DNA from: Morchella semilibera
Taxonomy: Eukaryota; Ascomycota; Pezizomycetes; Pezizales; Morchellaceae
Reading direction: 5' to 3'
Assembly: GCA_009192285.1 (NCBI GenBank)
Contig: WBVU01000015.1
Span: 682,001-746,000, forward strand
Length of the DNA stretch: 64,000 nucleotides
Below the pieces are notes generated by a model. That model made no database searches. It was not told the DNA's origin and saw nothing but the letters and a program-made list of their open reading frames with translations. Within the stretch, counting starts at the first letter, position 1. Every line of letters starts with the position of its first letter. The position numbers and the translations under genes were made by a program. Positions 23,637 to 35,733 of the stretch are shown piece after piece.

Positions 23637-24947
23637 TCCTGCCGAACCTCAAACAGGGAGCTTTTGTTCTTTCTTTTCTGTGGTGTTAATTTTCTTGTTG
23701 GTATTGAGGTTTTTTTCAATTCATGAGTTTGTGTTTATGTGTGTATATCTGTCAATTACAAAGTGTTGCTCCCTCGAGAGACTTCCAATCCAAACGTTAC
23801 ACGGGCGAGTGGCTGAAGGAGTCAAGTGCCAAGACCTTTGAGGCCACGCTTGCATTAGCAGAGCGGCAACCCACGAATTGAAGAATTGAAGTCAATTATT
23901 TGGTGATGGAGCGGATTGACCTTTACTACATGAACTGTATACTAACTTGCAGTCTACTACTACATAGCAGAGGTGTGATTAGGGTCCTCTAGCAACGACG
24001 CCACGACAATCAGCAGCCAGACGAAAGTGCCCAACCAAGCCTATCGACATCTGTCCCTCTAGCGAGCACCGTCTTATCACGATAGACCGGGGGGCATTTA
24101 CCAGGGTATCTTTTCTTTTTTGGTATACGCCAACCGAGTGACAGTCCATGACCACGAAACCAGCCTCACAACCTAAATACTCAGACTCAGAGATGGATAC
24201 ATACCGATCCTCCTCCCCACAAGGCTACTGTCAACTGGACAAGCAAATAAAACACCATTGAGGGATGATCTGATCCAACCCACTTACCAAGTTGGCAGCT
24301 ACTCTACATGGAGATAACCGCAAAAGAGCTGACTGGCTGGCTGGCTGGCTTCACCACGCCTCACTCGAGCCCCATAGAGTAGGTAGATGTATATCTACAT
24401 GTAGCCAGCTGCAACAAATGGACAAAACCTGTAGGTACCTTCCTGGCACCCCCCAGTCAAAAAACGTAGTCTTGACGCAAGGGCTCACCAAATCTAGCAC
24501 TCTCTCTACAGGGGTCTTCTATTCACTCACACGCCATCACTCGACGCCACACCTCCACTCCCCGAATCCCCACAACCCAACCATCCTCTCCAGGAACGAA
24601 ACCCACTCGATTATCCCAAAGAGAGACACTTATCCATCTACAATCTTGCATCATGAATCTCGCGTGTGCAAAAAAAAGAAGGGTAGATATCATCGATCTA
24701 CATGTACGCCTCAATCAAGAAATTCCTAGGCGCGATCACCGGGCGATCATTACCGCAAGCCCCCACGCCCCCCATCGTCATTCACTCAGCCTTGCTTGGC
24801 CCATGTCACATGGCTACCAGTGGGGGGGCTCACACCTTCTTTATGAGGGAGTCTCTCTTCTTTTCCCTTTCCCTTTGTCACTCACTCGCCCACCCACCCA
24901 CTCACTGTAAGAAAACACCCAGAACTTCACAAACTACAAACAAGACC
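23637..24947. other. Intergenic region between divergent UGGT and the small polyQ gene
   Basis: No gene is supported. T-rich DNA lies at 23665-23715, a (GGCT)n run (CTGGCTGGCTGGCTGGCTTC) at 24331-24350, and TACATGTA palindromes near 24394 and 24700. The leader of the next gene is C/CA-rich. I found no ER-stress element that I would defend. Confidence 0.5.
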
Positions 24948-25397
24948 ATGAGTACACTCATAAACTTGCCCTCCCCCCAGATATCAACGCCCTACTCCGA
25001 GAGCGCCTCGGGGCCCGGCACGCCCCTGTCTGGCATCTCCACCGTCGCCATCAAAGACGGCCACGAAGGCCGTCCCAGCGGCGAGGGCATCTCCGCCGCC
25101 GACCGCATCAACCGTCTCGGCGGGTACTTTGACCAAGCGCGGAACGCATCCTACGCGACGTCGTCGGCGCCGAGCCCTGCGAGCAATGCCACCACGGGGA
25201 GCACGGTCACCACGGAGGAGGCCGTCAGGGCCACAAAGGAGGCAAAGATGATTGATGGGATGACTTACGATGAGGGCGTTGTGGATACGACGGATAGGGC
25301 GCCGGTGATGGTGATGAGGAGACGGCCGGGGGCGAAGGAGGTGCAGCAGCAGCAGCAGCAGCAGCAGCAGGTGGAGGAGGTGCAGGAGAAATTATAG
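24948..25397 (+). CDS. Small Ser/Thr-rich protein with polyglutamine tail, function unknown
   Basis: The single exon starts at the ATG in AAGACCATGAGTACACTC (24948) and gives 149 residues; an upstream in-frame extension reads only low complexity. The N-terminal half is Ser/Pro/Gly-rich (PSPQISTPYSESASGPGTPL). A more gene-like core follows (GEGISAADRINRLGGYFDQA, RNASYATSSAPSPASN), then TTEEAVRATKEAKMIDGMTY and VDTTDRAPVMVMRRRPGAKE. A run of nine Gln, encoded by CAG repeats (25342-25369), precedes a short acidic end. There is no signal peptide or membrane span. I recognise no family. GC-rich third positions in the core support real coding. The short ISAADRINRLGGYFDQARN core could be what is conserved in relatives. 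Confidence 0.6.
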   Translation: MSTLINLPSPQISTPYSESASGPGTPLSGISTVAIKDGHEGRPSGEGISAADRINRLGGYFDQARNASYATSSAPSPASNATTGSTVTTEEAVRATKEAKMIDGMTYDEGVVDTTDRAPVMVMRRRPGAKEVQQQQQQQQQVEEVQEKL

Positions 25398-26370
25398 TAT
25401 AGTTCTTTTTTTTTTTTTTTAATTTTATTTATCACTTTCTATCAGTCTACGAATTTTCTTGGAGAGGGCTGTTTATCGATTGGAAGGACTTATCACGCCA
25501 GTGACGTCATGCCGCGGATATGTGTGGTTATATGATCTGATGCTTTCTGTTTTTCTATTTCTCATTATGATACGGCTCTTTGTGTGGAGAAAAACTGTAT
25601 GATATTCGCTTTGAGCAATTTCACCACGATTTACCTGTAGTTGTTGCTGTCCCGGTGTTGGTGGTGGTGGTGTGAAGAAAAAGTGGGGAGTCTGGGGGAA
25701 ATGCTCCACTTTAGTCCAGCTGCAGCCCCACACTTCACCATCACGGAAATCCGGGGTGCAGGGCGGGGCGGCTAAAATAATACTAGAGAGACTATGAAAT
25801 GGAGCCTTACCGCGACGAGCAACGCCGTCATGCGCGATAAATGCAGGCGGTGGAGAGTGGGTTCTGAATTAAAGGGCATTGGGGAGAGGAAGGCAAGTGT
25901 ATGTCTGTATACTTACATGTAGCTAAGGGGACTCGGGTAACGATGCGGTTGCCAATTCGCATCAACATCAACGGCCCCATAGAATTGCATGTAGTTCTAC
26001 CCAGGTGGCAGTGCCAATGATCCCACAAGACATAAAACATGCAAAATCACTCGAGTCTCTCTTTTCCTCACTGCTGAGATCTCACTCGTTCCTCACTGCT
26101 GAGATCTCACTCGTTCTTCATGTATGCAGATCAGGAATTGAAGCTCTCTCTCCCCCTGCAATTCTCAGCACCCCCCGCGTGTAGCCGACGTTTACCGCGG
26201 GGCTCTGATCTGGAATTAACGGTGAACGGACGGACATCTGAGCTCAAGACAGCTTCTTCTTCATCGTCATCTTCTTCGTCTCCATCTTCGTCTTCTCCAT
26301 CTTCATCTTCATCTCATTATCACTCTTTCTCGGCCTGGTCAGTAACAGAAGAAGTGGATACACATCAGCA
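25398..26370. other. Intergenic region upstream of the SCOT gene, with a perfect 25 bp tandem duplication
   Basis: T-rich DNA follows the small gene (25407-25430, plausible 3' end). A TACATGTA lies near 25914. At 26066-26115 a 25 bp unit starting CCTCACTGCTGAG occurs twice in perfect tandem. A (TCTTCG/TCATCT)n tract (26252-26312) lies in the probable SCOT promoter or leader. Confidence 0.55.
26066..26115. repeat. Perfect 2 x 25 bp tandem duplication
   Basis: The unit starts CCTCACTGCTGAGATCTCAC and is repeated without mismatch. It lies 255 bp upstream of the SCOT start codon. Confidence 0.95.
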
Positions 26371-28076
26371 ATGTCATTAGCAAACACAGCGATCCTGAGG
26401 GCAGCTCGTAGCTCCTCCTCATATTCTCAGAAGGTCGGTCAGTAGCTAAGGATATATTGATAACTAGCTAATATATAGCTCTCAGCACCTCCTCCTCCTC
26501 CGAAGCTTCAGCTCGACCCCCCACCGCCGAGAAATAAACAAAAGTATCACTTACCACCCCTCTTCAAAGTCTACCACAACTAACAATCCCTAGTCTACCC
26601 CTCAGCCCCCGCAGCCATTCACGACCTCAAATCCAACAGCACACTCCTTGCCGGTGGCTTTGGCCTCAGCGGTGTCCCCACAACCCTAATATCCGCGCTC
26701 GAGTCCGCCCCACACATCACGCACCTGACCGCCGTCTCCAACAACGCCGGCACCGACACGCACGGCCTGGGCCGCCTCCTCGCCTCGGGCCAGATCACAA
26801 AGATGATTGCGTCCTACGTGGGCGAGAACAAGACCTTTGAGCGCCTATACCTCAGCGGGCGTATCGCACTGGAGCTTACGCCGCAGGGCACGCTCGCGGA
26901 GCGGTGCCGCGCCGGCGGCGCCGGCATTCCCGCCTTCTACACCCCCGCCGCGCTCGGCACTGTCGTGCAGAGTGGTGAGCTGCCCGTGCGCTATAATCCC
27001 GATGGCACCGTGGCCAAGTACAGTGCGGCGAGGGAGGTGCGCGAGTTTGGCGGCCGCGGGTACCTGCTCGAGGAGGCGATCCGCGGCGACTGGGCCTTCG
27101 TGAAGGCGTGGAGGGCCGACAGGTTGGGGAATTGCCAGTTCCGCCTGGCGGCAAACAACTTCAATGGCGTGATGGGGCGTAATGCGCGGGTGACGGTCGT
27201 GGAGGCCGAGGAGATCGTGGGGGTCGGGGAGATTGACCCGGCGGCCGTGCACCTGCCGGGGGTCTACGTGCAGAGGGTCATCAAGAGCGAGGAGAAGGTC
27301 AAGGGCATCGAGAAATACACCTTTGCCCGCGAACCCGGCGAGGCAGAGGAGGTGCTGGGTACCGGCGAGGCCGCCGCAAGGCGGGCCCGGATCGTGAGGC
27401 GCGCCGCCCGCGAGTTCAAGAACGGCATGTACGCAAACCTGGGCATCGGGATGCCGATGCTGGCGCCGTCGTTCGTGGACCCGTCTGTGTCTGTGCAGCT
27501 GCAGTCGGAGAACGGCATCCTGGGGCTGGGCCCCTACCCAAAGCGCGGCCAGGAGGACGCCGACCTGATCAACGCCGGGAAGGAGACTGTCACGCTCGCC
27601 CCCGGTGCATCCGTGTTTGGGTCCGAGGAGAGCTTCGCCATGATCCGCAGCGGGCGCATCGACCTCACCATCCTCGGCGCTATGCAGGTCGGCATGTACG
27701 GCGACATTGCGAGCTGGGCGCTGCCCGGACGCATAAAGGGTATGGGCGGCGCTATGGACCTGGTGTCGAATCCCGCCGAGACAAAGGTCGTGGTGACGAT
27801 GGAGCACTGCGATAAGAAGGGTGGCCCAAAGATCTTGGAGAGTATGTCTATCCACTCCCCCTCCACTTCATAAACTGACTGGTGACAGATTGTACGTTCC
27901 CGCTGACGGGGCGCAACTGCGTATCACGGATCATCACGGAGCTGGGCGTGTTCGACGTCGACTTCGACGCCGGACTGACGCTGGTGGAGATTGCGGAGGG
28001 CGTCACGGTCGAGGAGGTGAAGGCGAAGACGCAGGCGCCGTTTGCAGTCGCGGACGACCTGAAGCCTATGCTGTAG
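26371..28076 (+). CDS. Succinyl-CoA:3-ketoacid-CoA transferase, mitochondrial
   Basis: Exons 26371-26433, 26486-26543, 26594-27841 and 27889-28076 give 518 residues (mammalian OXCT1 520). Exons 1-2 encode a mitochondrial presequence rich in Arg/Ser/Leu (MSLANTAILRAARSSSSYSQ, LLLLRSFSSTPHRRE), then the mature protein IYPSAPAAIHDLKSNSTLL. The alpha part shows LLAGGFGLSGVPTTLISALE, the GTDTHGLGRLL loop and GGAGIPAFYTPA. The beta part shows FKNGMYANLGIGMP and QSENGILGLGPYP, whose Glu is the catalytic residue forming the enzyme-CoA thioester in this family. The enzyme moves CoA between succinyl-CoA and acetoacetate and, in fungi, similar CoA-transferases act in acetate and propionyl-CoA handling; exact specificity cannot be read from sequence. 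The last exon ends VADDLKPML. Confidence 0.94.
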
Positions 28077-30629
28077 TGTAGCCGTATGTATGTATATAGG
28101 AAAGTTGGTTGCGAGTGATGGGGCATGATTTGTATTGTATAATGACATGTAGTTCTATACATAGCGGCATGATTGGCTTTCGGCTCTACTTACATACTTG
28201 TATACTTTGCTTTCGGGTGCTGGGGTAGAGGTGGATTGCGTGGTGAGGCTTTTTCTTTGGGAGGGGAGGTCTGGGAGGGGGGTCTGGGGGGGTGGGCAGT
28301 GGCATAGCGATTCACTCTCGCCCTATAGATACCCACTCTTGTCTACTTTAGTTACATGAAGGAAATCTAGCTGGCCATGGTACTGAAGAAGCAGCTCTGT
28401 AAACCAGCGTACAAGTCACAACCCATATAGTCTCCCTTGACCCTCCCTAGAAGGGGTGTATCCTATAGGAGCGGTTGGGCGCTCTGGGTTAGGTGGGGTC
28501 CAGCAAGATAAATATCTATCCCCCAAAGAGCGAAACGATATCCACCGCCAGCGAGAGGCACCCTACCTTACCCCACAATGTGAACACTACTTAGTACAGC
28601 GCTACGCAAAAAAACAGCCCCTTGGTGCGTTGCGCTGGTGGTTGGTTGCTGGGAAGATTTTCACCACCTGGCCGGCCGAGATGGTCATAAGGTTACGGGG
28701 TTGGAGCTGCCCATGGGTTTGACCATTTGGGGGTGGGGTGGGGGAATCTGATAAGATGCGGGGTGGGGTATATTGTGTTTAGCTTTTTTGCCTGGCCTTT
28801 AGGACCAGCCGGCACCTCCTATATGTAAGTAAGGATAGCTTCTCTGTAGCGGTATCAAATTCGCTGTATGTGTTTTACAGCAGGTAGATTCGCGATGCAA
28901 TGTAGGTAGGGAAAAGTATTACTGGGCAGGCACGGTGGCTTGGATAATTGTAACTTGGCGGCGTTTTCTTTTTGATAGACTGCTGAGACTATCCATTTAC
29001 CTCTCACTGCGTGTGGGGATTATGTCCACTGAGCCTACAGTATAGTAAACTGGGGTGAAATCACTACGGAATTTAGTGATCAACACCGAGTTAAACTGCT
29101 GTACCGGCCAATATTATACTCCTACCGCACTACTTACTACATGTAGTGGCCCCGCCGCCCCTTCCAGTACATGTAGTCATTACAGCCACTTTGCGTTCTG
29201 GTGCGGGGTTCGTTCCCCGGTGCGGTGCATTGGTGGCCAGATGTTTGGATTGCCGGGAAGACCTCGGCATCTGGCCGGTGGTGGTCGGGTGGGTGGGCGT
29301 GACACTTCGGCTGCTGGCCCAAACACCGGTAGGGTTTGACTTTTTATAACCGTTCTGTGCGATTTTGTCTTCTAAGCTATGTAGCTTGGCAGTACTTGCA
29401 TGTAATGTAACCCTGGGACGATGGATACTCCACCACTCTGTACGGCCACGATGCCATTTATGGGTCCTCGTCAACAATACCAACACTCGACACAGTGCCT
29501 TTAAAGAGCGGCCATGGGATTTCTAGCTGAAACACAGCCAGTGACAGTTTATGGCCCTCACTCCGTCACACGCCTGGTGTGGAATCCAATCATGGGGTAT
29601 CACTCACGGGTTATTTAAGCGTGACATGACAAAACCCCCCACGCAAGAAAACCAAGTCCCCTGGTTGGTAGACACCCTCTTGTCTGAAACGGTGACAATC
29701 AGGACACGGTCGATTGTGTTGTATGGTTTGGTGCGAGTGATCTCCTCAGCGCGGGGCGCAGACCTGAGAGAAGTCAATTTTAGAAATCCTAGATGTCCGC
29801 CGTGGCGGGAGTTTCAGTAGGGGATGTTTCTGCGGATTACGGGGGGGGGGGGTTATCGGTTGGTACGTTATAACTCTATTTCCGAAGCTTATGCAAACTC
29901 TCTCTAGCTCCCCCACTCTCTCTCTCTACTCGCAGTACGGGGAATGAACAGAGAGTAAAATTATCCAGGGCCAAAGCTGAGCCTCGAGGAAAGGAACTAT
30001 CCCCGGGGTACCCGTCGTACATTAAGTGCCCCCCTTTTTCTATGTGTGGGGGTTTTTTTCCTTCTTCTTCTTCACTTTTACCCCCGTTCCTGCATTTGAA
30101 GTTGCAATACGGCGGCCTTGTGATATGGCAAGTGGCAAGTTGTACCCTACTACGAGGTATCCCGGGACGATAATGCATGCGATATAGGGGGAGGGAGAAT
30201 TTTGCAATGTTATATACTATACAACAAGGCTGACTGGCAGTGCTGCGAGAAAACAGGCCACTGGACGTCAATCTACCTTACATTATAGTAAGCATTTCAG
30301 AATGTCTTATGCCACTTCGGCGCCGGCGAGATTGGCGGGGGGGGGGTTGTACCGTACCTCGCCTCGTGGAACTTGTAATTGGATCATGAAACATCACTCA
30401 CATCTAGTCTTGTGTAACAATACCCGAGCTTCCCCTACTACTCTACTACTGAGTCAACTGGCCCCTAAGTGTGAGTAGTGTAAGTAGCTCTGGGCTGGGC
30501 AGGGTCTATAGAGTGGATATCGCTGGTCACACGCTATCGATGGGGAGAAAGCCTCGGGGTATACTAGCTATACATGTGAATCCACTACTACCTTCTACTC
30601 CGTAATTGGCTTAATTCTCCGTACCACCC

Positions 30630-30649
30630 GGGGGGGGGGGGGGGGGGGG
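30630..30649. repeat. Poly(G) run of 20
   Basis: Twenty consecutive G in noncoding DNA. Other long G/C runs are at 4085-4100, 7710-7723, 13493-13505, 15117-15135 and 17204-17215. Confidence 0.95.
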
Positions 30650-33600
30650 AGTAAGCTACACATGCAAGTTTCTTAATATGCACTTTGACGTTGTGCAAAT
30701 AATAATAGAAGCCCTTGAGAACACGATGGAATTACGATGCCTCTGATACGCGTTAGTAAAGGTGTATATACGTATACATACACCAATAACACCATCAACT
30801 CTCTCCAGGTAACATGAAAACCCCACCCACGTGCGTGTTAACAGCGGGTGCTACTAATTAGACTAGAAGGGGAAAGAAAGGCTTTCTGCGGGGTTGAACC
30901 ATGCATAAATTGCCACAGACGTACTAATCTAGAGGATTTCGATTCGAGTCCATCATATCGATTCGAATCCCCCCATACCCCACAACCATGGATCAGTTCC
31001 TACTAAATGTGCAACTATTTCGTTCTACATATTAGAGCGGGTCCGGCTCAGAGCGAGCTCGACCCGAGATTTTTGACCGTTGAACCCGTCACTAGGCTCA
31101 GCTTAATACTTGACTTAGGGTGGCCTAGATAGGTCGAGCCCGTTACCCGTCCCCGTCGCTCCCCGAGCGTTATGCCAAGCGCTATCCGTCCGGATCAGGG
31201 TTAAACTAGGGATGTAACACCAACTGCTTTCTGCATTCCCCGGATTAACTAATAGGATCTTCAGGGTCGGAAGATATCAGCGCTGGTAGGTTAGGGGGGA
31301 TCAAGATAATTGTACGATTCAAACCTAACCCTCATGCCCGACATCTGAAATCCTGTGGGTACGGAGATATTTCTCTTCTCCTCCCAAGGAGTAGGTAGAG
31401 CAAAGATCTAGAGTGCCTATTTCTGATGCAAGGAGATTGCCCTTGCATATCGATCCGTATTCCAGACCGGTGTCACGCAGGTATCCTAACAATGGGGGTT
31501 TTTGCAAAAGAGAAGTCGTTATGTTGAGCACAGGCTATCGGGTACGACTAGATCCTAGACTTTAATCGTTACATAGATGTCGTAGGTTCTGCTCTGGCCT
31601 AGGCCTCCTCCTCCTTCTCTTCCACTCAGTATTGAAATGAACCCAGCTTCCTGGTTAGGGATAAACCGATGTGCATATTTTTGACGACATCGCATCTTGA
31701 CGACACCCAATAAATTACACAATCCAGACGCAATGCCGTGCAGGTTATCTGGTGCTCTCTGAAGACTTCACGGCCCTGGTTGCCGTGTTATTGCTTTTCC
31801 TACATTCCAGGCTTTTGGGGGCCTCGGCCTGGTTTAGAATCAGGCAGAAATCTCCTCTGAATAGTCGCAAGGGTTTTTTTTGGCTGCAAGGCACCCAAAC
31901 CTGCCCCCGTGGTTGGCTCGGTTCGGGACCAGATCCCCCACGCACCTCACCAGAGGAAACCCAAGAGGGAAAAAAAAGCAACAATTTCGAGTTATCGACC
32001 ATGACTGACTGATCACCAGCAACAACAATTGTGGTAGCCCCTGATTTCTCGCCTAGCCCTAGCGTGAACGGCAGGCGCCAATCGGTGCCGCAGAACTCAG
32101 CAACAACACACTCTGATTGGTCGATACGGTTAATCAACCTGCTGTTGACCTCTACGCCCCGTCTAAGATCATGAAATTTCACTCGACGAGCCAATCAGAG
32201 TCTTTACTTTGTTTGGTCCAGAACTCGTAGCTTTAAACGACTCACCGCCCACCGGCGGTCTCGAGTAGGGCTGAGCGGGGTTCCTTGTTGGTGTATTGGT
32301 CGTATGATCGGCAGCTGCGAAGTGGCACTGCGCACTGGCAGTGAGGGGGTGGGCTCTAGATCAATATGAAGGGAGGGCTCTAGATATCCTTCCCCTCTTT
32401 CCCCCCCCACCTCCCTCCCCTTACTTTGGTCTATGCTTTTCAAATCCAATATCTCGGCGATCGACTATGATGATACTGATGCTGTGGGGTCCATTTTCGT
32501 AATCGGCGATCGGATCCATGACTTCATGGGAGACTGAGTTCTGATTAGGAGCTGCATATTTGAGAATCCTGCTTTTTGAAAAGAAAATAAAAAAAAAAAT
32601 GTGGCAGCGAGAATTCGGTAGCCCGCATTCAATAGATGTCGGCTCTTTGGTATCAACCCACCACATGGGGCATATGCCATATGCAATTGAAGGACACGAT
32701 AGTCACCCCTATTGATAGTCACTTCGCATACGGCCGAAATTCAGCCTCGGGGGCATCAGGCAGAAAAAAGTAAAATAAAACGAGGCACAGCAACATCTAG
32801 AGTTGTCCTGAATGTATTTTCGTTTCAAGGCCAATCGTTCTCGAACGCTATGTCCACCCCCTCATAGCAACAGAGACCTTGGCTGACAGGTTTGACAGCA
32901 CTGATTGGCAGCTTAGTTTAGCTGGGCGTGTATGTCGCGCATGGACTGAAAGTCCCGTGATTTAGCGAATCGATCTTCTAGATCACTGGAATGGACATGA
33001 AAGGGGAAATAGGACCTTACCTATATCCAACGATTATATATGTGCTCCTTGGTTGGTTACCGTCTAGACCTTAACAGCACATATATGAAGATCATCTTAA
33101 TGTTGTACACAACTATTTACTAAAAAAGGGTAGCAATGTCTTGTGACATTGTAAATATACCTAACCCTTTACCCTCGGGTCCGAATATCCCATCGGAGGG
33201 AACTACATACCTCTACCCGGGCCGGTATGCTGTAAAAAGATGTTTCCCCAACCGGAGGAGGATAGACTAGGAGATGTCGGTAGTCGGTGCGTATATATAT
33301 GCCCATGCCTTCCGAGCCCAGACTCTGAATCAAGAGTGAGACCCTCTATAACCAACTGGCGCACCTCGGCTCGCTGGCAGCAATTTCGGTTTGCAATCCG
33401 ATATCCCTTTAGCTAAGTATTGATATCTTACTGGTGTGTGAAAAGAAGTGTAGATTATGTATACTGACGTGCGTCAAAGCTCCCGCAAATTAACTTGCCT
33501 GTGTACTGTACATAAGAAAAGTAAGCTCGGACTCTTGGTTTCTCGACAACGAAACGAAAGCAGAAGTCAAAGATCCGAATCAAAGAGAGTTATTCAGGTA

Positions 33601-34656
33601 CCGTTTCTCCCCGCGGGGGCTACTAACCTGATCAGTATCATTTTCTCCTAGAATGGGTTTAGGGTCCGTTATACTTACCTATATGTAATCGCGTTATATA
33701 GCCCTGTAGGTAGCCAAATTTCCCCCCGCAGTAGTGAGACTATGTATGACAATATATAAAGGTATAGGAATATAATATCTTAACGGGCAGCGGGTGTGAT
33801 CGATGAAAAATCCAACCAACGCAATCTGACGGTTTGCCGCGCAGCGGATGAGATGCGATGTTGTTGTTGGGGGACCAGACCAGCCCCATCACCTGTGGCC
33901 TCCGTATCAGTTCGGGCATTTCGGGATCGATAGATAAGGTAGAGTGCATGAATAAAAAAAAAACAATGGTCCAGTCCATTTGTTTATTCATTTATTCCAC
34001 ACACACACACGCCAAAAAGCACTACATTTCTATGATGTATTTTGTATGTATGTAGGGCTAGGTTTCTGGTAAAGTACATACATGTATGTAAGCCATGCAC
34101 ACACATACGCAGGTACACAACACGTAGCGGGTGTTTCCGCACACCCGCGGGGTTTTTTTTTTCCTGTTAAACTCTACTTTTTTCGTACCACCACCGCCGC
34201 CCCGGCGCAACCGTCCAAAAGGGGGAACCAGGGCATGTCCCCATCAAGAACAAACTAACTCCCTCCTCGGTAAGAGTGATTTTGTTTGGGGAGGGAGGCG
34301 GCGGCGGAGGAGTGGATGGAGGAAGGTAGGCATCATGGAAAACCCGTTTCTTCGGGTGGAACCCCGGTACTGATCTACCATGTACGAGGGACCGAGGGGG
34401 TGGAGTTTTTTTTTTTCCACCCCCCTCCCCTTGCCATGATTTATTTTTGTAGATTTATTTTGTCGTAGATCTACCCAGTAGGGGGGGGGAAGGGGGTGGG
34501 TGGTGTGCGGGTGGGCTAACTAGGTAGGCCACGAGATGTAAAGTTAACGGTTGTTGCTGGATGGGGGATATGAATGTGTAACTCTTTTTTCTTTTCCTCC
34601 CCCCTTGTACATACTAATACTAATATTTGCTTTTCTACTACGTCCATGTGGTAAAC

Positions 34657-34695
34657 GTTTTGGTTTGGTTTGGTTTGGTTTGGTTTGGTTTGGTT
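34657..34695. repeat. (GTTTG)n microsatellite
   Basis: About seven units of the pentanucleotide TTTGG/GGTTT lie in tandem, starting GTTTTGGTTTGG. Noncoding. Confidence 0.85.
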
Positions 34696-35733
34696 ACAGA
34701 ATACAATGTCATGTAGTACGTAGTTGTTGAAGTGCTGTAATAACTGCGTTTGAATGGAGAGTTTTGCAATTTAAGAGCATACCAGTCACAATCCACGCTC
34801 TACAACATGAATACGATAGACCAGACCAGTGCCGTCATCGGGGCCGGCATCAGCAGGACAACGATTATTGTCGGTTAATCACGGCTGGAATTGATTGGAC
34901 TTGTATGAGGTATGAGTTTCATGGTAATTTTGATGATGTGCCAATTGCAATAGATAATTGCTAAAACTACATACAGACTAAGTAAGGCCAAAAAGGCCAA
35001 AAATGCTAAAAGTACAGAAAAATACCAATGCAGAAAAAAACCCCAAGATAAAAAACAAAAACTCCGCTTTCTCCTTCCGTTCCAGTATTTGTATAAAGAA
35101 AAGAAAAAAAAAAGAAAAAAAAAAGATGATGGTAAGGTAAAATAACTACACACGAATTTTTGCGATCGTTCAAACATGAATAAGGAAATATGAAATGCAG
35201 CCCGAAAGCAAAGGGACTATGAACAAGATGCAATGCAATGATAGAAAAACAAAACACTAGAGGCAAAGATCTCAAAAAGAAAAAAGGAGTCCCATTGCAC
35301 ATATGCAAGCCCTTACGACAGGTACTTGAACGGACTAATAAAAGAAATATAAAAATAAAAAAAACACCTCATCACAACACAGGAAGTCCTCTGCTCATCG
35401 GGTTACCCAACAGCATATAAATCAGTATATATATTATACCAATATGATTTATTGCACGATATGGTGTGGCCGTTTGCAGTGGCGCTGTGTCTTTTTTGGG
35501 TCGCCCCGTTCCATTTATTGCCCAATGCTGATGTGTAGGGTCATGTCTCGTGATATACGTTTGTATCTGCCTGCGCCGATCCGAGAAAAAAGAATGTAAT
35601 GCGCCAGCCCGAAACCAAAAGAGTGTAATGCGCCAACGGTACAGAGTTTACCGCCCACCACCCGTCTCGTACCCCCATTTCCCGCTTGTTTGTGCCCAGT
35701 CCAACCTGTTTACCGCCGGCTTGCATCATCTCT

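Larger units (their letters stand above)
28077..35733. other. 7.6 kb gene desert with old repeat-like DNA
   Basis: No gene model could be supported on either strand. Open frames are short and lack splice partners or recognisable motifs; the longest (32194-31745, minus, 149 codons) resembles nothing known to me. The stretch holds a G20 run (30630-30649), other G runs near 29841 and 30333, a (GTTTG)n microsatellite (34657-34695), A/T-rich tracts around 35030-35130, and TACATGTA palindromes near 29139, 29167 and 34078. GC-rich phrases such as GAGCGGGTCCGGCTC and GAGCTCGACCCGAG (31035-31075) suggest decayed mobile DNA, but no element class can be named. Confidence 0.5.

Noticed and set aside
26845-27855. 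Minus-strand 336-codon open frame
   Set aside because: Antisense shadow of the SCOT coding exon; His/Arg/Leu-rich without motifs.
30930-30975. Two B-box-like GATTCGA(G/A)TCC motifs
   Set aside because: No A box at proper distance and no cloverleaf; looks like a short local duplication.
31745-32194. 149-codon minus-strand open frame in the gene desert
   Set aside because: No recognisable motif, no splice partners, and composition like the surrounding noncoding DNA.
33310-33415. tRNA-like segment on the minus strand (GCGCCAGTTGGTTATAGAGG)
   Set aside because: It resembles an A box and D loop, but no B box or paired acceptor stem follows.
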